A stretch of DNA of 64,000 bases from Stromatinia cepivora (taxonomy: Eukaryota; Ascomycota; Leotiomycetes; Helotiales; Sclerotiniaceae), in assembly GCA_014898415.1 (NCBI GenBank), contig RCTD01000004.1, forward strand, positions 2,778,904 through 2,842,903. Direction: 5' to 3'. A program made the translations under genes and the position numbers. This document shows positions 46,263 to 60,132 of the stretch, piece after piece (the stretch's first letter is position 1; every line of letters starts with the position of its first letter). The notes below the pieces were generated by a model. That model was not told where the DNA came from and ran no database searches. It saw nothing but the letters and a program-made list of their open reading frames with translations.

Positions 46263-46445
46263 TTCTCACATTAATATTCCAATTCAAAGGATTTAATATA
46301 CTATAATTTAAAGAATTGAATATTTCAATTTAGAGGGCTTGATATACTAATTCAAAGGGTTCAATATTATAATTTAAAAAGTTAAACATTTTAATTCAAA
46401 GGATTTAATATATTAATTTAGAAGATCAGACATTTCAACCCAAAG
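46263..46445. repeat. AATTCAAAGGRTTTAATAT short-unit array
   Basis: About seven units of 23-30 bp (AATTCAAAGGATTTAATATA, AATTTAGAGGGCTTGATATA and similar). Confidence 0.8.
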
Positions 46446-46782
46446 AGCTCCACTCACACCCCCCTCATGAAGGGTGAATATGGGGTGAGGATTAGAAAAT
46501 AGTTTTGAGAATTTTTGAGTTTATTCGATTCGTTTTGATCCGATAAGTATAATGTAAATATTCATTTCTTTATTAAGATATTGTAATAAAAGTTATAATT
46601 GATTAAAAATAGGATTAGTAGTATTGTATATTCTGATTGAATAAAAGATCAGATATTATTGATTGGTTATTATCCTTTTTGATTAAAATTATTTTGTTTA
46701 TTAATATTTTATCATTCAAAATATTTGTTTGATGTTTGATAAAATAATAGAAACATAATAATTTATATATATTTAGTTATAA
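46446..46782. other. AT-rich spacer with a GC-rich inverted motif
   Basis: CTCACACCCCCCTCATGAAG and GGGTGAATATGGGGTGAG form an interrupted inverted repeat at 46450-46487. The rest, up to the copia-2 LTR, is featureless AT-rich DNA. Confidence 0.5.
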
Positions 46783-47172
46783 TATTGGAAATGAGGCCAT
46801 CATAGGATTAGAATTGAGGTTACGTGATCATAATGATACACAGATCATATTTGGGGATAATCTCAATTCTGTTTCTACTAGAATAATAGATCTTTAGTTC
46901 AATTTACATAATCAACAATATTATTACTTTCTGTATCAAAAGTTAACAGATTATAAGATCCGATTGTATAATAATGATTAAAAAGCAAAGTAAATCGAAA
47001 AAGGATTAATATAATTAATAAAGGTAAAACGGAATGGAAATCAGAATTTTTATATAATATCATCGAAACAGAATTGAAATATGACAATACAGTTTATAAT
47101 TTATAATATTACAGATTAGAACAGAAAACAATCTGTATAATATCGATATAGAATTATAACAGAAGCGAAAAG

Positions 47173-47454
47173 TGTGACGCACAAGAGCCGTAGTAGAGCT
47201 GAATAAACAGGGTCAATTATGTTCTTTAGAATCTACAACTGAAGAACTATGGCTCATAAAGAGCGATTAGATATATATATACAAATATCCATTTATAAAC
47301 TATAGGATTGTGCGTAAACATTATTAGGGTTACTATTTTATTATATTAAATTGTATGATTCGTAATATATATATACAGATAATCAGTTCATAAATTGATA
47401 TAGGAGATAAGAGGTATCATATGGTTAACCTCCTATAATTCACGATTCGTGACA
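47173..47454 (-). repeat. gypsy-1 3' LTR (282 bp)
   Basis: It is downstream in the sense of the element and preceded by the G-rich polypurine tract. It shares TTAGGGTTAC and GATATAGGAGATAAGAGGTA with the other copies. Confidence 0.9.
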
Positions 47455-47471
47455 CTACCCCCCCCTTCGAA

Positions 47472-50400
47472 AAAGCTTGTCTTTGAATGTTTCATTCCTC
47501 TATTCTATTGTTATTTCATCGGAAACTAGGTTTTATGAAGGTTTATGAGTTTTAAATCAATTAGATTAATCATTTTGATTGATTTGATCAATTTACTGGA
47601 AATTGACCAAATTGATCAAATTAATCGACCAAATTGACCAAAATGATGAATGAATTAACCAAATCGATCAAATCGTTCATCAATTGGTTAAATTAATATT
47701 GATTCGTATTCTCCTTGATTTAGGGAATCTCTAAAAAGAAAAAGTTTCAATAAAAAAGGGAAGGAGGTTGAATTATGGTATAGTGATGATGGGTGGTTAA
47801 TATGATCAATTCCGAAATCGATTAAGTTAATCGATCAAATTGATCAAATTGAACAAAATCGATAGGGGTGACGTTATATTTCGTTCTTACCATATTCAAG
47901 CTTCTCTTTGCATGATTTTTGAAATGATCATAAGCATAAGCTTTTGAAATATATTGCCTTCGTATTATCTTGGTAATAGCAGCTCGTCTGTTGTATAGAG
48001 CTCGGGCTATGTACATATACAATCAAATTCCCTCGAATTTGTATGGGTTTTTGATCCTTTCACAATCGTATACACACGCACCATTATAAAATCATAACAT
48101 CTAATCTGCTATATTAAAGAACACTTTTCTTTCCTTTGGTTTTATAAATAAATCGTTATCTATATAATTATAATTATCCTCTTCGCTCTTATAAAGCTTT
48201 ATCCAATCGATTAGTCGATTAGAAGGATCAGGCAATATTGAATTGACCAAATAAAAATTACACAAAAGATACAATGATGTTTTAAGATCGGAAACAGAAT
48301 ACCAGGTAAAATTGATATCGCTATTAAACCATAAGACTCTATATAATAAGGTTTTTCATACTTTCTTTATTACTAGAACCTTTTCCACTTTCTATTCCGA
48401 ATCACCAGTTATATTAATAGACGGAAATAATTCGAATATCTGATCAGAAAGAGAATCGTCATATACTTTATATAATCGATCTGAAGGGAAAACAGAATGA
48501 ATTTTTATTGTAGTCAGGAGTTCGAGTTTAAAAGAGTTCCTAAATCGATTAATGATCTTGAATCTTCTTTGAATTGGAAAGTCCAGTTTTTTGAATAATC
48601 TTTGGGTAGGATAACTCTTTATATTTAGCTATACATAATCTCCAATATCGAAATCGACCTTATGTTGATAAGTATTCATGGATTTCGATATCTTGGTTTG
48701 AACATACAATAAGCCTTTTTTTGCTTACACGAAAACTAATCTATTGCATTCTATATATATACAGGTATTACACATATTTATATCGTTTATTGACTTATTA
48801 ACATCTTCCTTCCATTCCTATGCACATTTCAGTGTATACCTGTATAAAGTTTCGTAGGGTATAAGCCCTCCTAAGGAATCATATGGAAAAGTAAGTTATA
48901 TGTAATCTATTATAGATAGGAATTCTGATCAATCATCTTGATAGTAATTAACAAATAGCCTTAACCATTACTAAAGGTACTGATTATAAATCTTAGTTTG
49001 ACTATTGGTTTGAGGATAATGAATAATGGATGATTTGAGATCGATTCCTAGGATTTGACTGAATTCCTTCTAGAATTGTAATATAAATTGAAGATTGCAA
49101 TTCGATACTATAGTATTAAAGGGATTATAATATCGATATATATAATAAAAATATAATTATATTTGAACTCGAGTATTGATTGATTTATAATAAAGTATAG
49201 AAATAGTTTATTTTATTAATCGATCAATAATGATTAAAATATTATTATATCTATATTTATCTTTATTAAAGCTGTAATAATCTATAATAACATATTATTA
49301 TATTCGATTAGGAATCAGAAATGGATATAATAAACCAGGGGTACAATTATATAGAATGGAATTATATTTGTAAATATGACAATTGCGTATATATCTGGTT
49401 ATAATATCGTGCATTCTGGACCAATAATATTGTTAAGATAATAAGAAGTAGGTTTTGCTTATATTAGGATAAATAATAGAAACGGAATTATAAACTTTAT
49501 AAATCAAATAAATTCGAAGATTATCGATATTGGGTATTATTAGGCGATTATTGTAAAGCAAAAGGTCATTTTGGAATGATATATATTTGTAACTTTAAAT
49601 AGTTTGCATTTTGAATGTTAACAAATTATCTATAGTTTTATTTGCTTCGATGATATAATTAACTAAATCGAATCGAAAAGCGATTTCATTCAAATCGATA
49701 TTAATAATTATTGTTTCGTTTGGATAATGCTTTCGTAAAGCTTTTCTTATAATTTTGGTATTAACTTAATTATCTTTAATAAATTATTGAAGGCGATTCT
49801 TTTTCTTGATATGATTCTGGAGATCCAATTCGTTGATCCGATGGATTAAGGTATCAATGAAAGGGTTATCTTTTTTAGGGCGGTATATAATGATGAAATT
49901 ATAATCGGTTAGAATTTCTGTTCAACAAATTTATCGGGTATTGAGAATCTTAATAATCATAAAATATTCGAGGGTTTTATAATCGGTATAAACTTTAATT
50001 TTATATAATAAACCGGCGAGTTCTGTTTTTCAATAATTAAGAGATCGAATGATTGATAACATTTCCTTATTATGAACTTTGTAATTCAGTTTAATAGTAA
50101 TTATGATTTTAGAGAAATAAGCTATAGAAAACCAATCTTTGCTATACTATTGTGATAATATATTAGTAATTATTTTATCGAATATATTTGTTTCGAGTAT
50201 ACAGGAGAATTGGTGATTATAATATTGTAGGAGCGGAACAGAGATAAGCTTTTTCTTTAAGATATTGAATATGTTTTAGTATACTTCGTCGAATACGAAT
50301 TTAATGTTTACTTTAATGAATTTGTTGAAAGGTTTTATTATTATATTGTAATCCTTAATAAACTATCGATAAAAATTGCAAAAACCGAAGAATGATTAGA

Positions 50401-53400
50401 TCCCTTTTATTATTATCGGAAAGGTCCAATTCTCAATTATTTCAATCTTTTCAGAATCTATCTTTATTCTTTTAATAGAGATAATAAAGCCCAAATACTT
50501 AGTATATATAATATTGAATTCGCATTTTTTGAGATCCACTTGTAGATCAGCAACTTTTAATCGTTCGAAAATTAGTTTAACATAAGTTTAATATTCTTTT
50601 TCGTTTTCGGAATAGATTAGAATATCGTTGAAGTATATTATACAAAAGACATTTAGATAATCGAATAAAACATTATTCATATAACGTTGGTAGGTTATAG
50701 GATTATTCGTTAATCCGAATAATACGACCTTGTATTTGTATAATCCGTATCAGATTCGGAAGGTAGTATATTCTTCCGAAGCAGGATTTATTTTTATATA
50801 ATGGAAAGCTTGACGAATATCGAGTTTGGTAAAGACCTTAATATTGGAAAGCCAAGAAAGTGTTTCGTCAATTAAAGGAAGGGGATACCGATCCTTATAT
50901 ATCAAGGAATTCAATAATCTGAAATCTATACAAAACCTCAAACTATCATTGGATTTCTTGACAAATAGGATAGATACAATATAAAGAGCTTAATTAGATT
51001 CAATAAAACCTTTACTAAGATTATCCATAATATATTCTTTAACAACTTCCAATTATTCCAAAAACATCTTATAAAACAAACTGTAATGTAAAACTTGTTC
51101 TCCTTCGCCTTTCAATATAATTTTATAATTATAAGATCAGTTAAAAGACAAGATATTTGATTTATACTTAGAAAAAACTCAATAATATTATCGATATTCA
51201 AATAATATTTCAGATTCTGAATTGATTTCGATTAATACTCGATTGAATTTCTCTCGAACTTTTGTATTCTTGAATTCAATTAGAATAATCAATACTCTTT
51301 CTTTTGCATATTATTCATTCTATCGAAAATCTATTATATCATCGAATTCTTTCAAAATAATAATAAAAAGTTCAATTTGTTCATCTCTCTTATATTCTAA
51401 TTGAAACTTATCAGATTTGAATGTATATAGATCGAGGACTTCGGATGATATACAGGGGAAATATTTGTAAATCTGCAATAATAATATAATTGATTAGAAA
51501 AAAGATAAATTGAATTTGAAAGGAATCGGGATCTCTTCCTTTTCAATAAGAATCTATATTATATTCATATTTGAAGGTTTTTATTGTACATTATCAACTA
51601 CAATTGATCTACTCAATTGTAAATCTTTTCGATTCCAATATTCTTCGAATTGGTCATCTTGTCGATCAGTATCTTATTAAACTAATCGATCGATCTTCTG
51701 TTTACGAAGAAATAATTGGATAACAAGGAGATTATTCGAATAGGAGATGGTACAGGATCTCTCTTTAGGTCATTCAAGATATTTATTAAAGCAATCGAAC
51801 TTCGCTCGAATCTCTGATAATTAAAATCTACCTAAAATAATATTATAACTTCCTAATTCAATAATAAAGAAAGGGACAAAAGATTGTTCACAACCATCGA
51901 TTATTAAATTAAGGAATATAAAATGGGTAATAACATAGCCTTGTATACCATTATACCCTTTAACTTCAATTGAAACTTTAAATAGTATAATTCTGGGTTT
52001 AAATATAGGAAATAAACAAGTAAGGAGTATAATATTAATAAAAACAAATCCATTTACTTCAAAATCAATGAATGCTTTTGATTAATAAATATAACCATTT
52101 TTCGAAAAATTATAAGGGAGAATGAATGCTTCTTCTCCTATAAGTTTGATTAGATTAAGAAATCTTATATTCCATATAATATTTAGAATAAAAATAGAGT
52201 CTAAATGTTTGGTTTTAAATACTTTTCTTTTTTTAAGTAGGCATTCTATATAGTTTCAGTTGTAGCTTTTGAATTGAAGTTTTCTTTAGTATCTTGATAT
52301 TCTTCGAATTCTTCTGTTTCTTTTTGTATTATTTCAATCTTATTAAGGTTATCGATACAAAGCGTTGATATATATACTGTTCCAGGAGAGGGAGAAAACG
52401 ATAAACATTTGAAGTTCGAATAATTATTGGATATAATAGGGCTAATATATCTGGGAGGGATATTCCGGAGTAGAAATGGTTTCGGGAATATGGAGGTTCT
52501 AAAATTGGAGTTGTTAGAGTTCTGAAAGGATTGTAAAGGATTTATAATAACTATTGGTTTACGAATAATTATAAGGGTTTCTCGATCAATATAATATCGG
52601 TTTCGTTTTTATAATGAAACTTCATTTTGATTTATTCTAATAAGTATATTTGCGAATTCTTTTATAATTTTGTAATCCTTAATGGATATTATTACCATTT
52701 ATAAAAGAAAATCGGAAATCTTTTATTCAAAATCCCTAAATAGAATTTTATTATTGATAATCTTTATTTGGATAATAAGTAATCTAAACTTTCTATATTA
52801 TTCTAGAAAATTGCTATATCGAATTGTATTAAATATAATCCACATTTTGTATTAAAAACGAATATCATTGACTTCGGCCGGATTCCGATAGATCGCTGTA
52901 AATTGTTCGATCAATTCGAGTATTGTGAATCAGGGTATTCATATGTAAAGAGTATGATAATGTACTTGTACTTCCGATTCGATTTGATCGATTATATATA
53001 TATAGCGTTGCGTTTCACTTTTAAATGATATAATATACAGCTCGAATTGTTCTATGATCAATAATTGCCATAAACTAGCTTTAGATTCAATATCATCGTT
53101 AAATTTAATAGTAAGATTTGTGGGTTTTAGTATATATACATTTTATTACGAGTTGTGATTAGTATAGGAATACAATCTTGACCGATTAGATCGGCTTTTT
53201 GAATAAAGGGACCCTTGATTATTAAATAGATTATCACTTTCTGAAAGAGAAGGAGAATCCTTGGAGGATTTCGGGTGATCAGATTGTTTAATCAAAGTTT
53301 TCTTTCTTTGATTTCGGGATCTTCAGGTTTGCTTGGATAAAGGTTCTTAGATTTCGATTGAGGGAATAAAGGGAATCCCAGATATTATTATTGATCTGAA

Positions 53401-53930
53401 TATTTATATAAGTATCATTTAAAGCTCAAAAGGAAATTGCATTATTGTAAAGCTTATCATCATCATAACTTTCAATTATTGATTCTCCTTTTTCAAATTT
53501 ATAATTATTATATAAAGATCTTATAATTGTAATAATGATTTGAAAAAAATAATTGAACTATTGAAAACATCGATTTCATATATTGGAATCTTCTCTTTAC
53601 CAATCTTTTTTCTTCCAATAATAATATTATCCAATTCTATATTCATATTTTCTTTGAAGAATTGTTGAAATAATTGAGGAGAAAAAGAGGGTTCCTTAGA
53701 ATATACTTTCGAAGATTCGGAGCATACAGGAGAAGGAATTCGTTGTATTATGAAAGTGATGGTATACTTCTAAAAGTATTTATATCTTCGTCGATTAGAT
53801 TGGAATAGATTTTCTTTCTTTAGGTATAACATTTGTAAAAGTTTATTTAAGAAAGTATTATTAAAATAAAGTATTATTTGGAAAATCATTAGATGATTGA
53901 ATATTTGTAAATGAATTGTAGATAATATAA
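47472..53930 (-). pseudogene. gypsy-1 gag-pol relic
   Basis: The clearest piece is reverse transcriptase at 50941-50750 (minus): MRFCIDFRLLNSLIYKDRYP, LPLIDETLSWL and FTKLDIRQAFHYIKI, typical of Ty3/gypsy. Further along, at about 50655-50620, the catalytic box reads YFNDILIYS instead of YxDD, and then LGFIIS. RNase H and integrase should follow toward 47.5 kb but are badly decayed. Protease and gag lie toward 53.9 kb. The damage is mostly TAG/TAA and Asp-to-Asn changes. Confidence 0.85.
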
Positions 53931-54207
53931 TGTACAAAAGCTGTAGTAGAATTGAATAAATAGGGTCAATTATATTCTTTAGAATTTATAACTAAAGAAT
54001 TATGGCTTATAAAAAACAACTAAATATATATACACAAATACCCATTTGTAGGTTACAGAATTATACGTAAGCGTTATTAGGGTTACCATTTTACCATACT
54101 AAATCGTATGATTCGTAACGCATACACATAGATGATCAGCTCATAAATTGATATAGGAGATAAGAGGTATCACGTGGTTAGCCTCCTGTGGTTCACGATT
54201 CGTGACA
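53931..54207 (-). repeat. gypsy-1 5' LTR (277 bp)
   Basis: It is upstream in the sense of the element. It lacks five bases near its outer-left end compared with the 3' LTR. Confidence 0.88.
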
Positions 54208-54212
54208 AAAAG

Positions 54213-57200
54213 CAAATTTATATAATTACAAAAAAATATATTATAATACGATTTTACGAATTTTCTTATTGTTTTATTTTTACATTTCTTTATTATTCTG
54301 AATCTATTTATAATACATTTTTTAAGATTGTTTTAAAAACCTGAAAACTATTTTCGATATTTATCAAACAATAAGAAATCTTTATAATATCAGAATCAAA
54401 TAACTCTTCGAAATTTAATCAAAACAATCATAAGCGATAATTCAAACAAACGAAGATACAATTGAAAAGGAAAGAATAATTTTATATAATTAATCAAATA
54501 TTAAACAAATATATATAGATTACAGGATCCAATATAATATTTATCTACAAGATCAATAATCGTATATATTATAATATTGAATTAAAATCGGAATACTTAA
54601 AGAACAAAACGAATATATTATCATATATTTATACAATACTTAATAATAACGATAAAATCTTTATCAACAAACATTCAATAATATATACACTCTAAAAATA
54701 CTTTAAATCAAAATATACCAGAGTTAATATAGTTATAATTAATATATATATAACAATAATCCAGAATTTCAAATTTCAATCCGATATTTATCCCAATATA
54801 ATTATTATCAAAATCTAGAACAAATTGAAAAAATATAAAAGGAAATTAAAGATTGTAAATGAAAGTTATTGATTAGTATATCAAAATACTATTTTATTCT
54901 TGATTTTAATATATAATCTTTTAATCGATTATCAAAAAGTAATGAATATATTGAATGTCCAAATCAATTTTAATATCGACAATAAAATCAAGTATTTGCA
55001 AATTGAAAAACTTCGTCTTAAAAATGAATCAAAGTGAATACAAATTATGAAAGAATTTAGGTACATTTTTTAATATCAAGAATCAGATTTCGAAACTCCA
55101 AATAATATTTACGATTTATATCAAAAAGAAAATCATTATATATAAGATTGTTTATATTTAATATAAATTAATAAACTCTTTTACAATTATCTTCGTTATT
55201 AAAAGAAAAGGGAATCATTAAATCCGAAAAAGATTTATTTCAATAAAAAAGATTAAATATATTTTGTTAATAATATCTTTAAATCAGATTCCGATATTGA
55301 AGATATAATAAAAGAAGATTATAATTTGATAAAAAAAATCATTAATAAAACTTCCTTTAATAAATAATATTTTGATATAAATATTTCTTTATATATATTT
55401 AATTAATCTTTATTATTCAGAATAATAAACCTTATTATCAAATGAAGAATAAAGATTGATAAAGAAATAATATATTATTGTTATTGGGATTTAATGAATA
55501 TAATATACAAAAATAGTTCTAAAATACTATTTTCAAATATATTATATATATTAAAGTTAGAAATAAATTTGTTATTAGAAAAAAGAATCTATAAAACAGA
55601 ATTACAAAAGGAATTCAATTTTCATTATATATATTTTAAAAAGAACAATAAGAAAATTATTTGTACTAAAATATAAAACAGAATATATATGATTTTATAT
55701 ATAACCAAAAGATATAAGGATATAGTTTTTTGTTCGAATATATATTAAAATGATCAGGAAAAAAGTTTTTTTTTAAAAATAATCAATAATATTAAAGATA
55801 TCAATAACAAATTAATATTCAAAGAAAAAAAAAGATATCTATTATAATATTGAAGATTTAATTATTTAGGTCCAAACAAAATCAAGAATCTATATAAAGT
55901 ATTTAATATAATTAAATCAATAAAGATTTTAATTGAATTAGATATCTATAAAATGTATATACTCATCAAAATGATTAATTATATTCTAAAACAATTAAAT
56001 CTATATAAATCAAAAAAACTTGAATTTATATATTTCGATATTACAAAACTATTCCCAAAATCGATTCAAAAAAATCATTATTTCATATTAATCATTGATA
56101 ATTATATAAAAATAAATTGGATTATATTATTTAAATAAAAAAATAATATAATTCAAATATTAAAAACTTGGAAAAAGAAGATAGAATTGATTATTAAAGA
56201 AAAGATTATTATAATTAAAACTAATAATACATTAAAACTTTTATAAGTTATTTATAAATAATTATCAAATATATAATCCGAAATTACAATAATTATCTTT
56301 TTATATTAAAATAAATCTATAAAACGGAATATAAAGATTACAAAAACAGATATAAAAATAATACTAAAAGAAACTAAATTATTATTAAAATTTTGAAATA
56401 AAATTATAAAGTATAATATTTATATTAAGAATTATATTAATATTAATCCTAATATAAATAAAATAGATTGATCCTTTATAAAAACTTTTATAAATACAAT
56501 ACTAAATATAGAAATATATAAAATCTAAAGAAACAAATATTATACTTATATCAATCCTAAGATTATTCTGAAAAGATAAAAATATAACAAATTATAAAAT
56601 ACTTCAAAAATTAATATATTTCTAGGATATTCAAAAGTTATAAACAAATATATCAAAATGTATTCTTCAAAATTAGATTATATATTTCGATCAAATAAAA
56701 TAATTATAAATGAATCTTATCGAGAAAGAGATTTGGATTTTAAATTAAAAAATTATAAATCAGATTCATAAAAAACTAAGAATATAAAATTAGATCGAAA
56801 ACCTTATAATAAATCAATAACAAATAAAATACTTTCTTTATTCTCAATACCTTTTTTATCCTTAATATCAAATATAATATTTATATTATCTTTATTCCAA
56901 ATATTTTCTTTAGTAGATATTATATCGAATTCAATGATTATATTAAACATTCCAATTATCGAATTGAAATTAAGTAAATTAGATATATTAATATCAATAT
57001 ATAATGAAAATGAAAATGGCAATATCCAAAAGATAAATCAAGAATTTTTTTCCAAAGATATTTTAGATATCGAATCCATTATTCTAAAAATTCCAGTCCA
57101 AAAATCAACTTTTACAAACCTTGAATCTATACCAGAAACAAAATTTAAGATTATCTTAAATTTTATTAATAAATTCATTTTAATAAAATCAGAAAGTAAA

Positions 57201-58067
57201 ATAAATCTATAATCATTTGAAATCGAACAAAAGAATATAATAAATCTTGAAAACGAATCTCTAAAATATTTAATACGAAAATGAAAAAAAGATATAAAAC
57301 AAAATCTTAAAAAAGAATAGAAAAGTAAAATTATAAAAGTATTGATTATAATATTTATATAGATCAAAATTCAAAAAAATATAGAATATACTATAATTAC
57401 AATCCCAATTATTTACAAAATGAACCCTTATATTAAAAATAAAATTATTTCAAATTTCATAATTTCATTAATAGATATAAACAATATAAAAAATATAATA
57501 TATTCAATCAAAAAAGTTTTGGAAATCAAAATACCAAAAATTTATAAGAAAATAATATCGAATCGAAAATACTTTGAAAAATAAAAGAAAATTATCCAAA
57601 AGGAAATTATATCTTTGATTCAAAATAATATTTGAAAAGAATATATACTTTTTAAAGGAAATAATCTGGTTTTGATGAAATAAATATTTATAATTAAAAC
57701 AAAGGATAACAAAATAGAACGATTCAAAATAAAATTAATAATTCGAAGATTCAATTAAATATTAGGAAAAGATTATAACAAAATATTTATATCAATAATA
57801 AGATTAAATATATTCAAATTATTCTTAATTATTATTACAAAAGAAAATTTGGAATATTTATATTTCGATATTAAAAACACTTTTACTAAATTGTATTTAA
57901 AAAAAGAAATCTATCTTGAACCATTTCAAGATATCAAAATCGAAAAAGGATATATATTACGAGTTCTACAAAATCTATATAATTTAAAACAAATTGAAAA
58001 AGATTAAAGTTTACTATTGAAAAAAAAGCTTTTAGATATAAACTTTATATAAAATTTGGTAAACCTA
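54213..58067 (+). pseudogene. copia-2 gag-pol relic
   Basis: It corresponds to copia-1 in order: gag-like at about 54850-55140, pre-integrase at 55494-55676, integrase at 55953-56760, a spacer with ILNIPIIELKLSKLDI at 56930-57212, and RT start at about 57600-58060. It ends before the catalytic Asp box. Many stops are present. Confidence 0.85.
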
Positions 58068-60132
58068 ACTATTATTCCTAGGATTTTTTTGGTGGTCATT
58101 ACTGGTGGTGACCTATTTCGACAGGGGGATAGTGATTTAACTAAAAAAGTCATTATTTAATCATTATTCCTTTATACTTCAATTTTGAGCTTTTTGAAAA
58201 TCTGAAAAAAGAATTCAATAGAGATTCAATTGAATTATAGTTATTCGAAATCTGATTGAAATTATCTTTTAAATTGATTGATCTATATAGATTATATAAA
58301 AATTTGATTTTGATGAGATTGAAGAAAAACTAGGAAAATAAGAACCTTAAAAAGTTATTATTTAATTATTATTCTTTTATATTCCAATTTTGAGTTTTTT
58401 GAAAATCTGAAAAAAGAATTCAATAGAAATTCAATTGAATTATATTTATTCGAAATCTGATTGAAATTATCTTTTGTATTAATCGATTGTTATTAATTTG
58501 AATTAATATATTTGAAAGGTTCAATAAAAGTATTGATATTTTTGATATAAAAATTTGGACTTTTTTAAAGTAAAGTATTAATTATATCAAAAAAAAATTG
58601 ATTTTGAATTTCAATTTATTAAATCAATTATAAATTAAGAAAAAGATATTTAAAAAAGAAGAAAAAATATATTTCAAAATTCTGAAATCAAGATATTTTC
58701 TATAATGTTTTAAAAATTGAAAAATATTGAAATTGAAAATCGATGATATATATATATTGATATAAGTATATTTCGTTGTTCAAATAAAACAATATGAATT
58801 TGATTATATTGATATTTAAGTATTAATGATTTTGAATACTATTAATGCCGATTTAAGTGAAACTGCTCTGATATATAATATAATATAGCGAATTATATTA
58901 TTCGGGATACAAATCAGGGTTGCCCTATTATTTCAATCTTGATTGAAATCATAATAATTCTTTATATGATATTTAATTCAAATAATATTTCGTATTTGGA
59001 TTTAAAATATTAATTAATTATTTATTATATTAATCAATAATATATTTTATTTGACAAATCCTTTGAATCAAAATCATTTTATTAATTTCAATTTAAAATT
59101 CAATATTATTATAGCAACGATCTCAATTTAAAATTCAATATCATTATAACAACGATCTCAATTTATATATATCAAATGAATTCCCATTCAAATTGAAATC
59201 TTTTTTTTTTTAGAATTATATTTTATATTCAATTATCTTCAAATCTTTCAAATCCTTCAAAATCTTTCAAATCTTATATTATATTATTCTTTCGAATTAA
59301 TATTATTAAAAATGATTAATTATCAAATCTCCCTTTCTTTTTTAATTTTTTTGAATTTGATATTAATGAATTATTTAATGATTTTCGAAACTCTAGGGAT
59401 TTCAAAACCAAGTTGGTTTTTCAAGAAATTGATGAAATATCATTTCTTTTTTATTATTCAGTATTTCAATTTATTCTTTGTAATATCTATCAAATTTGTA
59501 TTCAAAATTTTAAAAATCATTTGTAAAATAAATATCTTTTCGATTTAATCTTTATTTATAAAAAAAAAGTAATTCAAGAAATTTGTAATATATATAATTC
59601 TTTAAATATTAAATCAATTGATCAAAATCTTTATTTAATTCATTTATTCAAATCCAAATTCTCTTTAATTTTCTTTTCTGAATTATTTATCAAATTTTTA
59701 TTTTAGTATTCTTTTTATAATATAATAAAATCTAATTTAAAAAATCTCAAAAAATATATTAATTCTGATTATAAAGATCTTTCTTTAGATTTATATTTCA
59801 ATTTTATTCAAAATATTTCGGAATAAGAATTATTATTAAATTGTTTCTTTTTTGAAATTCAAATAAAGGAAAAGTATTATTCTAATGAAAATTCTAATTC
59901 GATTCAAAATGATATTATTGAAATAAATAATGATTTATTATTATCTTCTTCTCTTAATTTGAATTTAATTAAAAAGAATTGGAAGAATAATTTTGATTCT
60001 AAATTGAAGAGTATCGAAAAGAAAATTGATTCTATTAAAGTTAATAAAGAAAATCTTATTCTATTTCAAGAATATATTAGATATATCGAATATATTCAAA
60101 AGTTTTATCAAGGTACGGGTAAAGACGTATAT
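58068..60132. repeat. AT-rich repeat region between copia-2 and gypsy-2
   Basis: It starts with CTAACTATTATT, GGTGGTGACC and ACAGGGGGAT, as at 41168. Two tandem units (about 58140-58300 and 58345-58500) share TTTTTGAAAATCTGAAAAAA and GAATTCAATAGARATTCAAT. A 42-bp duplication lies at 59090-59166 (AACGATCTCAATTT). Frames at 59312-59548 and 59959-60159 are Lys/Ile/Phe-rich with no known motif; I do not call them genes. Confidence 0.65.

Larger units (their letters stand above)
47173..54207 (-). mobile_element. Ty3/gypsy LTR retrotransposon, complete but decayed (gypsy-1)
   Basis: Terminal repeats of about 280 bp (47173-47454 and 53931-54207) start TGTGACGC or TGTACA and end GATTCGTGACA. A 5-bp duplication AAAAG lies at 47168-47172 and 54208-54212. 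The coding strand is minus: the purine-rich tract, complement of CTACCCCCCCCTTCGAA at about 47455-47471, sits just inside the downstream LTR. The element is inserted in the leader of copia-2. Confidence 0.93.
46783..58067 (+). mobile_element. Ty1/copia element copia-2, interrupted by gypsy-1 and 3'-truncated
   Basis: The 5' LTR at 46783-46948 (166 bp) matches the copia-1 LTR. The following leader (46949-47172) matches copia-1 219-440. It continues after the nested gypsy element at 54213 and runs parallel to copia-1 550-3870, ending in the RT region at about 58067. There the sequence switches to the CTAACTATTATT repeat. It has no 3' LTR. It is more decayed than copia-1. Confidence 0.88.

Noticed and set aside
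47570..47660. GATCAAATTGACC repeats considered as a separate satellite
   Set aside because: They lie in the 3' part of gypsy-1 and are few and irregular; left within the element.
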